Notes: generated by a model from the sequence alone, not told the origin. DNA of 64,000 bases from Desulfurococcales archaeon (GCA_009904015.1 WYEQ01000035.1:1-64000), one strand, 5' to 3'; positions 26,332-35,804 are shown, counted from the first letter of the stretch. Made by a program: numbers and translations.

Positions 26332-27549
26332 TTATGTCTTGAGCGATAGGTACAGATAAAACAGACCAACCAAGCCTATAGCTGAAGTGATTAAAAACGC
26401 TTCTCCTGGGTTCAATGAGCTGTAAATGTAACCAGCCACTATTGATGCTAGCGAGGCACCAGCGTTATCAAGAGAGCCTTTTATGCTCATTGTTCTCCCC
26501 CTAATCTCTTGAGGGATAAGCCTGGTTAGAAGGGTTGAAATGCTCGAATTCACTATGTTGCTTGATAAATTGATTATGAAAAGAGCCGCAAGCACTATTG
26601 GGAGCTTGGGGGTCTCCATATAATAGGGTATAGACATCATGAAGAGGGATACTGAGATTGCACCTATAGATAGCATTAGTACATTTTTCGGGTTCCTAAT
26701 ATTTAAGCGAAACAATATTAATAGAGAAAGGATCCCCCCGACGTTGGATACGCTACTTATGAAACCCCAGGTTGTTTTATTGAAACCAAGAACCTCTATG
26801 CCATAGATTGCCCCATAAGTATTAATTACGCTGTTGGTCAGCTGGAACAATATTGATGTAAAGAAGAAGATCTTCAGGGATTTTTTTAGTATTGGTATGT
26901 ACCCCGTTAGTTCTATTATAGTTTTGCTGAAATCCTTGTTTATCCCCATGAAGGTTTCTTGGAATCCCCTCATTCTTAAAACAAAGACGATAAGGCTGAT
27001 TACGCCGGATAGAACGAAGCTTATCCTAACACCTACCACTCCATAGTGGTCGTAAAGGTAGCCCCCAACGATAGGCATAAACAGATATGGAACGTTCGGG
27101 AATATGTTTAGAATTAGGAACCCATTGAATGTTTTTTCCTTTGGGAGAGAATCCATAACTATTGCGTTTAATGCAGGTTGGTAGAAATGAAAAGCAAAAT
27201 CAATAACCCATATCACAGCGAAGATTCTCCAGTCAGTGGCCATTGCATAAGCAAATTGAATGATGCTTATTCCCAGGGTGCCAATTAGAATTGTTTTAAC
27301 TCTACCTATAGTATCTGTGAGGAATCCTCCTGGTATAAGAGATAACGATAGTGCTAGCATGGCGACCATCCTCATTCTAGCTACATCTAAATCGGTAGCA
27401 CCGAGGTCCTTGGCATACTTGGTGAAGAAAGGCTGGACAAGAGCTCCGCTTAGGGCGAACAAGAACCATGATAGAGCCATGATTCTGACATTTCCAGTTA
27501 AAATCTCGTTAATATCGCTCCAGAACTTCCTTAGTGTACTGATAATCAA
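26332..27549 (-). CDS. Major facilitator superfamily transporter
   Basis: This is a 12-helix MFS protein of 405 residues. The loop 2-3 motif GGFLTDTIGRVKTIL is the MFS A-motif, and a related IPQEIRGRTMSI lies in the second half. The start is TTG 27549 with GGTGAT 6 bases upstream. It is transcribed towards the hydrogenase protease gene with a short gap. Substrate unknown. A drug or metabolite exporter is likely, and a nickel or cofactor role is only suggested by position. Confidence 0.82.
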   Translation of the reverse strand: MIISTLRKFWSDINEILTGNVRIMALSWFLFALSGALVQPFFTKYAKDLGATDLDVARMRMVAMLALSLSLIPGGFLTDTIGRVKTILIGTLGISIIQFAYAMATDWRIFAVIWVIDFAFHFYQPALNAIVMDSLPKEKTFNGFLILNIFPNVPYLFMPIVGGYLYDHYGVVGVRISFVLSGVISLIVFVLRMRGFQETFMGINKDFSKTIIELTGYIPILKKSLKIFFFTSILFQLTNSVINTYGAIYGIEVLGFNKTTWGFISSVSNVGGILSLLILFRLNIRNPKNVLMLSIGAISVSLFMMSIPYYMETPKLPIVLAALFIINLSSNIVNSSISTLLTRLIPQEIRGRTMSIKGSLDNAGASLASIVAGYIYSSLNPGEAFLITSAIGLVGLFYLYLSLKT

Positions 27550-27640
27550 TGACTATCACCGAGATGAATCCAAGTATTAAGATTCCCTGTTTTCATTAGA
27601 GATAATTTATTTTGAATTGTTTTTTCAGGTCTTCTAGTAT

Positions 27641-28645
27641 TCAGGTGTATAGCAACAAGCATATTGTTCCTATGACCGCTTGCCACGTAATTATGAGTAA
27701 GGTGACCTGTTTCTCATAGGCTTTTCCAAGAAGCCTTCTTAAAGTAATTATCGCTAGATGCGTGACGCTATACGCTTTTTCGTAAGGAGGAGATAAAGAG
27801 CCATCGGGTTGCGGTATTCCGAAGTTTTCTTTGTACACACCGTTTAGTAGTCCTCTCAGGAAAAGGGTCAATTCTAGGAAATAAAGAGAAAACATAGTGA
27901 TGCCGAACTTCTCAAAATTACCTGTAATAACAATAGCTGCGTAAAAAGCACCGAAGGAATATGTAAAGGTGTTTCCCGGAAAAACCTTGGCTGGATACTT
28001 GTTATATAGTAATAGGATTAATGTGGCTGAAATCATTGATAACAGTAAGGGGATCAAGAAGAAAAGGCCCTTTATATAACAAAAAGCTAATGTGAAGAGG
28101 CTAATAACTAGGGCTTGCCCAGCCTCTAAACCGTTATAACCAGCTATCATGTTGAAAGCGTTGCTGGCACCCATCACTCCAATCGGAACCACCACGAGAG
28201 GATAAAGAACTCCTAAATCCACTGGGCCGACCAGAGGTAAATCAATTACGGAGTACCCTGATTTAATTATGACCAAGGGCAGAGCAATTGGCATTGTAAA
28301 TAAGATTCTTTTTACGGGGGATAGACCCTTCTTCCAACCTGTTACATCGTCTATGAACCCCAAAAACCCTGATAAGAGGAGCAGAGAAACAATAGCTAGC
28401 AGGGTTATATCACTGAAGCTATTACTGAGGTAAACATTATAAGCTATACTCAACATTATTCCAAAACTTGCCCCCATGATTACAGAAAGACCCCCAGCCT
28501 CCGGTACTCTTCGATCTTCATTTTTGTTGAGGTCTTTGCCAACAAGACCTATCATGGGAGCGGTTTTTATCCACCAAGACAAGAAAAGATACGTAATCAG
28601 ACTAGAGACAGCAATAATGCTTATGAAGCCAATCACAGGTATCAT
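27641..28645 (-). CDS. GlcNAc-1-phosphate transferase, AglH/Alg7-MraY family
   Basis: This polytopic membrane enzyme would transfer a sugar-1-phosphate from a UDP-sugar to dolichyl phosphate, starting N-glycan assembly. The 334 residues show about ten helices. Family motifs are RRVPEAGG near residue 45, GFIDDVTGWKKGLSP (catalytic Asp pair) and NAFNMIAGYNGLEAG (metal site). Alone on its strand between an MFS gene and a MaoC gene. The sugar donor cannot be read from sequence. Confidence 0.85.
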   Translation of the reverse strand: MIPVIGFISIIAVSSLITYLFLSWWIKTAPMIGLVGKDLNKNEDRRVPEAGGLSVIMGASFGIMLSIAYNVYLSNSFSDITLLAIVSLLLLSGFLGFIDDVTGWKKGLSPVKRILFTMPIALPLVIIKSGYSVIDLPLVGPVDLGVLYPLVVVPIGVMGASNAFNMIAGYNGLEAGQALVISLFTLAFCYIKGLFFLIPLLLSMISATLILLLYNKYPAKVFPGNTFTYSFGAFYAAIVITGNFEKFGITMFSLYFLELTLFLRGLLNGVYKENFGIPQPDGSLSPPYEKAYSVTHLAIITLRRLLGKAYEKQVTLLIITWQAVIGTICLLLYT

Positions 28646-28767
28646 CTCGCAAGCGTTGGCTTACTGTTCTTTCATACCTTAAGAGTTTTCTGCTTATTAA
28701 TGTGAGTTAATTATTTCTTAGTTCCTTAAAAAAGAGTTACTGGTGAATAGCGAATTATTGCCGAGAA

Positions 28768-29310
28768 CTAGATACTCCATAACAAGATTTTTGCTTGTCC
28801 TTCTACAACTATTTTTTCATTTACTCTGCAAGTTATTTTGATTGTATATCTATTTTTCTTTTCCTTGTCTACTTCTATTACTTCTCCATCAACGGTGACA
28901 ATATCCCCAGGCTTGACTGGGGATTTGAAGTTCAGCGAACATGATAGCAGAACGGGGATTCCAGGTAGCCTTGAAAGTAGTGCTGAGACTAGACTTCCCG
29001 TCAATAACCCATGTACAACTGGTTCGCCGAACTTCGTTTTTTTCGCTACGTTTCTATCGAAGTGAATAGGATTGAAATCTCCACTGAGCAGACCGAACAT
29101 CAGGACGTCTAACTCACATATCTTCTTTGAGTAGGATAACTTGGTCCCAACTTGTATTTTATCTATGTTCTCCTTCTCGAACTTCGGTACAGGGCCACAG
29201 TTTTTTTGGTAAAATTCCGATAGTTGATTAAACAAATCTGTTTCCAATAGATTTCCATAGGTTCCTGGCTCATTGACCGCCTTTAATTCGCGAGATTCTA
29301 TTTGATTCAT
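28768..29310 (-). CDS. MaoC-like hotdog dehydratase
   Basis: This 180-residue hotdog-fold protein is of the MaoC/R-specific enoyl-CoA hydratase family. The hydratase motif GDFNPIHFDRNVAKKTKFGE carries the catalytic Asp and His. VHGLLTGSL and the late FKSPVKPGDIV are typical. Enoyl-CoA hydratase activity is expected from the motif. The pathway is unclear, since no acyl-CoA enzymes are in the window. About 60 N-terminal residues precede the hotdog core. Confidence 0.78.
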   Translation of the reverse strand: MNQIESRELKAVNEPGTYGNLLETDLFNQLSEFYQKNCGPVPKFEKENIDKIQVGTKLSYSKKICELDVLMFGLLSGDFNPIHFDRNVAKKTKFGEPVVHGLLTGSLVSALLSRLPGIPVLLSCSLNFKSPVKPGDIVTVDGEVIEVDKEKKNRYTIKITCRVNEKIVVEGQAKILLWSI

Positions 29311-29497
29311 AAATCAATCACAAATCTACAATAATTCTCCTCGGGGATATTGGAAAAAGTGGTTAACAATGAAAAATTAGATGCCTAAATAACGAATTAA
29401 AAAAGAATAAATTTTTAAAGTAAGTTTAGAAGCTGATTGGCCTTAATCTTCTTATATGAAAGAGAAAATAGTTTGTTATAATCATGAGCATTCATTT

Positions 29498-30688
29498 TTA
29501 AAGCAACTTTGAGGTCACCTTTATGTTGATCGTAACGGTATTCGAGGATTCAAGAAGTACGTTGTATATGACTGTGGTATTGTCGATTTTCATTAAATAG
29601 CCGGTGTCATTAAGAGATTCTTTATGAACTACATGGGCTCTCGAGGCTAAATAGTTTCTTAGCGTTTCATAAAAAGCTTGGGCGGCATTGTCTTCTTGAA
29701 ACTCTATTGTCCATTTAATATCTGTGGTGTCACCGTTTCTACTGATAACGACTTTGTCGCTTTTCCACTCCTTAGTTATGAGCGATGCGTAGCTTATGTT
29801 AGTCATCTTGCTGAGTACAAGGTATAAATAAAACGCCCCCATCGTGTCAACAAGATCAGCTTTTGCCTCAGCTACGCACGGTGTATAGGAAACGTTGCTT
29901 CTAAGATACTCAATATAACTTTTTGGATACATAACCATGTAAGTATCTATGGGGGGTTTGCTATACGCGGCGTTTACAAGCTCCCAGCCTCCCTCACGAT
30001 ACAGGTAATCAACGAATATTTCCCCATATATGTAGGGGAAAGCGCTGAACGATAAATATAAGTTATTATAATCTACTGTCCAGGGCTCGCTGGGCTCACA
30101 TTCCTTTGTGTAGCTACAGTATAGTCTTTGGACAAGGCCAGCGTCTCCCTCTACAAGTGCTGCCAGGGCATTTCTAGCGTCAGTGCATGATGGCCAGTTT
30201 ACCCTAAAATGCTCGTATTGTATTATGTGAGTTAACTCGTGGGCCAAAACATTCCTTGAGTATTGAGAATCGGGGTTAAAGTAATCGATATTTATGTAGA
30301 GAGTATAGCCTGATGACGCAGCTACGAATAGACCTACCCATTCTTGGCTTAAGCTAACTATGCTTTGGTTCCAGTCTATCAAGAAGGTGGTTTTGTAGAA
30401 AAGCTCCCGGAGCTTGAGCTCCTCAGGTACATCGGTGCTTCTTGGTGCCCAGTTTCTGATAGCCCATTCCTTGTCTACGAATCTCACGTCTATGTTCTTC
30501 GTTATGTTCAATTCACGTATAGCTACGACTTGGTCTCTAATACGTGAGATTTCAGCTAGGGTTTTTTCCTTGTATTCGATGGACACGTTCACTGTTTGGC
30601 TTTCTTTTCGCAAGTTGTATATAGAACTAATTGCAATGAAAAAAATAATAAAAAATATAATGCCTAGCTGTATCCTCCTGTCTTTCAT
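29498..30688 (-). CDS. Membrane-anchored HExxH metallopeptidase, uncharacterised
   Basis: This 396-residue protein has an N-terminal anchor (about residues 9-23, LGIIFFIIFFIAISSIYN) and an extracellular domain. A zinc motif HELTH at 150-154 sits in NVLAHELTHIIQYEHF. A downstream acidic stretch ALVEGDAG could supply the third ligand, as in gluzincin-type peptidases. Four cysteines (in WPSCTDA, LYCSYTKECEP) may form disulfides outside the cell. I cannot assign it to a named peptidase family. It stands alone with AT-rich flanks, and 29311-29497 shows no gene. Confidence 0.65.
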   Translation of the reverse strand: MKDRRIQLGIIFFIIFFIAISSIYNLRKESQTVNVSIEYKEKTLAEISRIRDQVVAIRELNITKNIDVRFVDKEWAIRNWAPRSTDVPEELKLRELFYKTTFLIDWNQSIVSLSQEWVGLFVAASSGYTLYINIDYFNPDSQYSRNVLAHELTHIIQYEHFRVNWPSCTDARNALAALVEGDAGLVQRLYCSYTKECEPSEPWTVDYNNLYLSFSAFPYIYGEIFVDYLYREGGWELVNAAYSKPPIDTYMVMYPKSYIEYLRSNVSYTPCVAEAKADLVDTMGAFYLYLVLSKMTNISYASLITKEWKSDKVVISRNGDTTDIKWTIEFQEDNAAQAFYETLRNYLASRAHVVHKESLNDTGYLMKIDNTTVIYNVLLESSNTVTINIKVTSKLL

Positions 30689-30784
30689 TAATAACCACGT
30701 AATCTACGAGGACTGTTTATATAAATATGCTTGAGGCTTTATTAAAAATGACCAACACGAGTTTTATTCTGGATGGTGAACGCT

Positions 30785-31654
30785 ATGAGGATTCTTGTAG
30801 CTGGATTGAATGTTTTTGATTCAGGCAAAACCTGGGTCTCAATAGCTATGTACAAAGCGGCGCTTGCTCGTGGCTTTAAGCCATCTATATACAAGCCCGT
30901 CGCTTCTTTTAATCTGTGGTTTGGCTACGGAACATACATGGAGTCTATGAAGCGAAAGTTATTGTTAAGTAACGATGTTTTGCTCTATGAAAATTACCTA
31001 AAAGTTACTGATTTATCCATGATTAATCCAATCAGTATTGCCTTGGCGCCACTGGACCCTGATAAGTACAGGGTTCAAAGAGCAATAGAGAGTTATCACA
31101 GAGACAGCCAGGATTTATTCCAGCAAATTGTTTTGTCAAGGGTATCCACATGTAATGGTAAGACTGTCCATTACGTTTTTCCTGAGAACCTGGGCAAGTT
31201 ATCAACAATAATGGAAAGCAGGGTCAGGGAGCTATCATTAGCTTTGGGTTCAACTCCATCAAACATAGAGGAGTTCAAGGCTTTTCTTGTCTCTGTTTCT
31301 AGCGAGGAGGTTTTAACGAAGTGCGAGGAGAAATTATCAGAGGGATCAGACTTAGTTATAATTGAAAGCTTCAGTGATTCTCTAGCGCCTTATGGCAAAT
31401 CTCTCCTGGAATCTGACTACATCGTTGTGGTATCTCCATCAGTTCTTTATATCTTGAAAAATAACGACTCATTATTAAACATCATTGAGAATGGTCTAAA
31501 CACTGTAGGAATAGAGGCTCTCAGAACATACTACGTACTACAGAGAGTAGAGCCTATAAATAAAATCGAGATTGATATGTCCCCCTCTCCAGAATCCCTA
31601 GCCCAGCAGCTCGACCACGCTCTGCACGGTTTGGGAATTAAGAAGAGCTCTTAG
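30785..31654 (+). CDS. Predicted P-loop ATPase/GTPase, uncharacterised
   Basis: This protein of about 289 residues begins with a Walker A-like loop, AGLNVFDSGKT, similar to dethiobiotin-synthetase and MinD-type loops. LVIIESFSD is a candidate Walker B. It resembles the archaeal predicted P-loop ATPase group COG4028, whose function is unknown. ATG 30785 is preferred over ATG 30773 because a GGTGA site lies about 5-6 bases upstream. No functional partner is evident. UPF0282 follows about 120 bp downstream. Confidence 0.6.
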   Translation: MRILVAGLNVFDSGKTWVSIAMYKAALARGFKPSIYKPVASFNLWFGYGTYMESMKRKLLLSNDVLLYENYLKVTDLSMINPISIALAPLDPDKYRVQRAIESYHRDSQDLFQQIVLSRVSTCNGKTVHYVFPENLGKLSTIMESRVRELSLALGSTPSNIEEFKAFLVSVSSEEVLTKCEEKLSEGSDLVIIESFSDSLAPYGKSLLESDYIVVVSPSVLYILKNNDSLLNIIENGLNTVGIEALRTYYVLQRVEPINKIEIDMSPSPESLAQQLDHALHGLGIKKSS

Positions 31655-31774
31655 TTTTTCTTAACTAATAATTCAAACTCGGTGTTCCTATAAAGTCCCC
31701 CATTGCGTATCTGTATTAAAATATTTGTGTTATACCTATAAGCAGGAAGAAACAACTAAAATAACAGTGATTTG

Positions 31775-32680
31775 ATGAGGATAAGCCTTATTGCCTTTGA
31801 TAGCTTAGGTGTTAGGTCCTCGGCATCGTATATCGAAATAGGGGCACTGAGGATATTCATTGACCCTAGCGCAGCACTAGCACCCCTAAGATACGGGTTG
31901 CCCCCTCATCCCAGAGAGTTAGAGGAGCTCAGAAAAAAACTAAAAGAAATAGAGCAACTCCTAGAAAAAACCAACGTTATAATCAATACCCACTATCACT
32001 ATGACCATCATGATCCTGGGTTGAGGCTTCCTCCAGATATATATAAGGATAAAACAGTACTCGTTAAGGATCCTAATCGATATATAAATTTTAGTCAGAG
32101 AAAACGTGCTTACAGATACCTGAACTTATTGAAAAACCACGCTAGAGAAATCATGATAGCTGATTCTATGGAGTTCAGGTTCGGGGATACCGTGATTAGG
32201 TTTAGTGAGCCCATACCTCATGGGCATAACGATAAACTTGGCTACGTAATCCAAGTGCTAATCAATGATGGGGAAAAAAGTCTGCTTTACACAAGTGATG
32301 TTGAGGGGCCTTGTCTTGAGTCACAGATAGAAGCAATTCTGAGGTGGAGGCCTAATATAATAATTCTTGACGGGCCATCCACGTATCTCGCTGGGTACAA
32401 GTATCCCCAGGAATGCGTGGCCAAGTCAATAGAAAACATAAGGAAAATAGTTGCCTTAAATCCCGAATTCATAGTTATAGACCATCACTTGGTTAGAGAT
32501 AGTAATTACCCCAGTATTATCAAGGAGGTATCCTTTAAGAACATTGGGACCGCGGCGCTTTATATGGGGAGGCAGGAGAATCTTTTGGAGGCTAATAGGA
32601 AAAAACTGTATGAGGAGGAGCCTGTGGATGGGTCAAGTAAACAATTGCAAGACAGCATGAATGGTTATTTGGATGAATAA
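31775..32680 (+). CDS. UPF0282-family metallo-beta-lactamase-fold hydrolase
   Basis: This 301-residue protein has the metal motif THYHYDHHDPG (HxHxDH) near residue 72 and a later PIPHGHNDKLG and YTSDVEGP. IVIDHHLVRD supplies a late metal ligand. The sequence matches the archaeal UPF0282 group, which lacks an assigned substrate. A nuclease or hydrolase is likely from the fold. ATG 31775 is chosen, with TTG 31772 directly before it. Confidence 0.8.
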   Translation: MRISLIAFDSLGVRSSASYIEIGALRIFIDPSAALAPLRYGLPPHPRELEELRKKLKEIEQLLEKTNVIINTHYHYDHHDPGLRLPPDIYKDKTVLVKDPNRYINFSQRKRAYRYLNLLKNHAREIMIADSMEFRFGDTVIRFSEPIPHGHNDKLGYVIQVLINDGEKSLLYTSDVEGPCLESQIEAILRWRPNIIILDGPSTYLAGYKYPQECVAKSIENIRKIVALNPEFIVIDHHLVRDSNYPSIIKEVSFKNIGTAALYMGRQENLLEANRKKLYEEEPVDGSSKQLQDSMNGYLDE

Positions 32681-32769
32681 TTTTACGTAAGACTGGATTT
32701 GACTGCTCTAGTCTGGAGGCAGAGCTATAAGGTTGAAGCTATCAAAAAATAACTTTGGGCTGCATCAGA

Positions 32770-33519
32770 ATGCTAGTATTCATAATGGGCCCAGCAGGAG
32801 TAGGAAAAACCACCTTGACTCATAAGCTGGGAAACTGGATCAAAAGAAACATAGACACGGATGTAGGATTCGTGAATCTTGACCCAGCCGTTGAATTCTT
32901 GCCTTACAACGCTGACGTGGATGCTAGAAGCATCATTGATGCTAGAGAACTAATGATAAAGGAGAAGCTAGGTCCAAACGGTGCACTCCTAAAGGCTATT
33001 GAAATCCTAGAGAAAAACTTGGATGACCTCGTCATCAGGATTAAGGAATTAAGGAGAAACTACGTTATCATTGATACTCCTGGTCAGCTTGATATGTTTA
33101 TTTTTCATGATTTCGGCGAAAAGATAGTTTCTGCTCTACAGGAATATGAAAGGTCTGTAGGGATTTTCCTATGGGAACCATCTATGCTAATAAGCCCCAT
33201 CAACGCCGCAACGCTTTTCCTGCTCACGATTATTGTGAGGTTCAGGCTAAACATCCCAGTAGTGCCAGCTGTATCAAAAATCGACCTCATAGGTGACCAG
33301 TATAGAAGTACTTTTTATGATTCCCTCGCTAAGATAAAGGAGAAACTAGATAAAGAGGCAGGAGCGGTATCAGAGCTTATCTCTAACATATACACTGTTC
33401 TGAAAGAATACTCCATACCAACCAGAATCATTGGGGTTTCAAGTGAAAAAGAAATTGGGTTTGATTTAATGTATGGTCTGTTAAAAGAAGTCTTCTGTGT
33501 ATGTGGGGACTTGACCTGA
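32770..33519 (+). CDS. GPN-loop GTPase
   Basis: This is an archaeal homologue of the GPN GTPases that assist RNA polymerase assembly in eukaryotes. The 249 residues show P-loop GPAGVGKTT, the eponymous GPN in KLGPNGALLKAI, DTPGQLD (G3) and SKIDL (G4). ATG 32770 is preferred over TTG 32755, since it places the first strand directly before the P-loop. The stop codon (33517-33519) lies within a tnpB right-end scar, so the final two or three codons derive from, or were altered by, that insertion. Confidence 0.85.
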   Translation: MLVFIMGPAGVGKTTLTHKLGNWIKRNIDTDVGFVNLDPAVEFLPYNADVDARSIIDARELMIKEKLGPNGALLKAIEILEKNLDDLVIRIKELRRNYVIIDTPGQLDMFIFHDFGEKIVSALQEYERSVGIFLWEPSMLISPINAATLFLLTIIVRFRLNIPVVPAVSKIDLIGDQYRSTFYDSLAKIKEKLDKEAGAVSELISNIYTVLKEYSIPTRIIGVSSEKEIGFDLMYGLLKEVFCVCGDLT

Positions 33520-33552
33520 CCTCCTCACCGCCCTGAAGAGCGAGGCTTTCGG
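33516..33552 (-). mobile_element. Solo IS200/IS605 right-end scar
   Basis: On the minus strand this reads as GAAAGCCTCGCTCTTCAGGG followed by CGGTGAGGAGGTCAG. It matches the right end at 2917-2950 almost base for base. The hairpin (33529-33542) survives with one G-T wobble. In the homologous frame it encodes SLALQGGEEVRSS, close to LALQGGEEVSS at the end of the tnpB relic. No other tnpB sequence is adjacent. It lies between convergent genes and could act as a terminator. Confidence 0.7.
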
Positions 33553-33563
33553 TTGTAATCTTC

Positions 33564-34382
33564 TCAAGGACATTTCTGATTTGATATTAGTTCTATGATT
33601 TCCTTGAAAGACACTATTCCAATTGGTTTCTCATCTTCAACGACTATTGCTCCAACAGTCTTTTTCTCTAAAATTTTCTTAGCAACCATGCCTAACTCAT
33701 CTTCGGGTAGCGCTGTAGGTATGTCCTCCTTCATTATTTCCCCGATTCTGAGTTGGTTTAGTCTTTTGTCCCTGAATTTATCATCAACTTGGTATTGCAG
33801 AAGGAAGAGTGCGTCCGCAACCTCATTTATTGTTACTGCACCAACTAGTTTTTCATCACTTACTACAGGGAATATTAATACATCGTGTTGGAGGAAAAGA
33901 TGCCTTGCATTAATGACCTTGTCGTCGGTTGTAAGCACAGCGGGTACAGGCTTAATTAGCTCCTTTATCATTATGCCAACCGAGTTCGTAGCTAAGGACG
34001 ATATTTCTCTTCGGGTCACCAAGCCCGTGAGTTTATCTTTGTCATCGATGACTGGGAGCGAGCCGATATTTCTTGTATGCATCAAATGAGAGGCATATAC
34101 AGCGTCGCTGTTCTCAGGCAAAACATATGGGTCGGAAGTCATAAAGCTCGAGACATGTAATCTTCCTATATCAACCTTTATTGTTCTAGTTAACGCTAGT
34201 TTTTTCATAATGTCCTTCTTTGTTATGATACCAGTGATTTTTTCGTTGGGCCCAACCACAACTGCTCTGTCTAAACCGTGTTTTTTCATAACGTCATATG
34301 CGTATTCGATTGAATCGTTTTTATTAACTACAGGGAACGTGCTTAGTTTTATCTTTGATAACGCTACGCAGAATGTGCTCAT
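33564..34382 (-). CDS. Four-CBS-domain protein
   Basis: This protein of about 272 residues consists of four CBS motifs, that is two Bateman modules, with repeats around GIITKKDIMKK, GLVTRREISS, GAVTINEVAD and GIVSFKEIIE. CBS pairs bind adenine nucleotides or S-adenosylmethionine and regulate partner proteins. No effector domain is fused. ATG 34382 is chosen, with GGAGA 6 bases upstream. A longer start at 34415 gives a poor leader. Partner unknown. Confidence 0.85.
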   Translation of the reverse strand: MSTFCVALSKIKLSTFPVVNKNDSIEYAYDVMKKHGLDRAVVVGPNEKITGIITKKDIMKKLALTRTIKVDIGRLHVSSFMTSDPYVLPENSDAVYASHLMHTRNIGSLPVIDDKDKLTGLVTRREISSLATNSVGIMIKELIKPVPAVLTTDDKVINARHLFLQHDVLIFPVVSDEKLVGAVTINEVADALFLLQYQVDDKFRDKRLNQLRIGEIMKEDIPTALPEDELGMVAKKILEKKTVGAIVVEDEKPIGIVSFKEIIELISNQKCP

Positions 34383-34545
34383 ACAATCTCCATAATGTAA
34401 TATGGCGCGCCGCATAAATATAACTAATTATTTAATCAGTGTTTGTATGTTGCTATGTATCGCTAAAGCTTTGATAATTTTAATCAATTACTTTATAATT
34501 CTACAGCGCTAACTATTTAATTGATAAAGAAAGGCTGTGCAAGCT

Positions 34546-35799
34546 ATGGATTATCCCAGCAAAATTGACCCTAGATTATGCGTAGTTTGCAGAGGAGGCA
34601 AATATCTCTGTGGTTTAGCTTATTGTCCAATAGTAGTTAAGAGCAGTATTTATAGTAGACTTGAAGGGCTTGAGAACAGAACAGTGATTGAGGGGAGCAC
34701 CCCTCCCTCAGTTTTTATTGGCAAAACTGGTTATCCCAAGGTTAGAGCAGGGCCTGTGGCACCTCCCCTGATAGGGGATACAAGCATATTTGATTACCCG
34801 GAGACATGGCTAAACATGAAGCTTGAGGACATACTGAATTATCGTTTTTCCATGATAAGGGGATACAAGCTGTTTAACATAACTGATATTTATAACCGTG
34901 ATTTACAAGCTTTGCAGGAGCTAACTCTTTCATTCAGACCTATTGATATTGAAATCGAAATGGAAAAACCCGTTGGTAGGAAAATTCTGCTCGATGAGCA
35001 TGTCCCACCTCTTGGCCCCTCCTCTCCCTACAGAAGACTATTTATTAATAGTAACCCAAATATACCTAGGCAGGCTGAAAAGGCTTACTACGACACGGGC
35101 TTAAAAGCCAATGAAGCTGTTATTTATCTATACACGAGCGGTTTGCCGGTCTCTTATATTCAAAAGGTTCTTAGTGTAGGTGCTCTTGGAAGCGGTAAAA
35201 ATAGGCGTCTCGTCCCTACCAGGTGGTCTATAACCGCTGTGGACGACGTTATTAGCAAGTATCTATTATCAAAGATTAAACAGTACGCGGAGATCGATGG
35301 TATATACGTGTATATCCTCAACGTTCATCTGAACCTGTTCATGGGTATTTTGATGCCTAGGGAATGGAGCTATGAGTGGGGGGAAGCATGGTTTCCAGGC
35401 TCCACATGGAACCCCGCTCCTTATGGGCAGGTCTACGTCGAGACTGACTGGGAGCTACATATGGGTAGGAAGACCTATGCCTCAACGGGCGGGTGCTACT
35501 ACGCAGCTAGGCTCGCTGTAGCCGAACATCTTTACAAAATTAAGAGACAAGCAACCGTGATTTTGTGGAGGGAAATTTATCCCGGCTTCAACATCCCAAT
35601 CGGGGTGTGGTTTGTAAGAGAGTCTGTTAGGAAAATGTTCTCTCAGAATCCATATAGAGTAGATAGCCTGCAGGAGGCATTCGACATAATCAATAAGCAT
35701 AGCAGGATAGGTGTTCATAGGTGGATTTTGTCGTCAAAGCTTATTTCCTATCTTCGTTCACAGAGGAGGATTGAGGATTGGGTTGTAAAGCCCAAGTAA
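34546..35799 (+). CDS. Nre family DNA repair protein
   Basis: This is an archaeal Nre (DUF650/651) protein, about 417 residues. The N-terminal zinc-finger-like block CVVCRGGKYLCGLAYC follows DYPSKIDPRL. Nre proteins are implicated in repair of DNA damage and bind PCNA through a C-terminal motif. Here the C-terminal QRRIEDWV could be a degenerate PCNA-interacting peptide. The core shows AGPVAPP and STGGCYYAARLAV, typical of the family. ATG 34546 is preferred to GTG 34537. It is followed after 5 bp by a radical SAM gene. Confidence 0.85.
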   Translation: MDYPSKIDPRLCVVCRGGKYLCGLAYCPIVVKSSIYSRLEGLENRTVIEGSTPPSVFIGKTGYPKVRAGPVAPPLIGDTSIFDYPETWLNMKLEDILNYRFSMIRGYKLFNITDIYNRDLQALQELTLSFRPIDIEIEMEKPVGRKILLDEHVPPLGPSSPYRRLFINSNPNIPRQAEKAYYDTGLKANEAVIYLYTSGLPVSYIQKVLSVGALGSGKNRRLVPTRWSITAVDDVISKYLLSKIKQYAEIDGIYVYILNVHLNLFMGILMPREWSYEWGEAWFPGSTWNPAPYGQVYVETDWELHMGRKTYASTGGCYYAARLAVAEHLYKIKRQATVILWREIYPGFNIPIGVWFVRESVRKMFSQNPYRVDSLQEAFDIINKHSRIGVHRWILSSKLISYLRSQRRIEDWVVKPK

Positions 35800-35804
35800 G
35801 ATTC

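Noticed and set aside
25779-26369. Longer TTG start for the hydrogenase protease
   Set aside because: It would overlap the MFS gene and adds a basic leader unlike the family.
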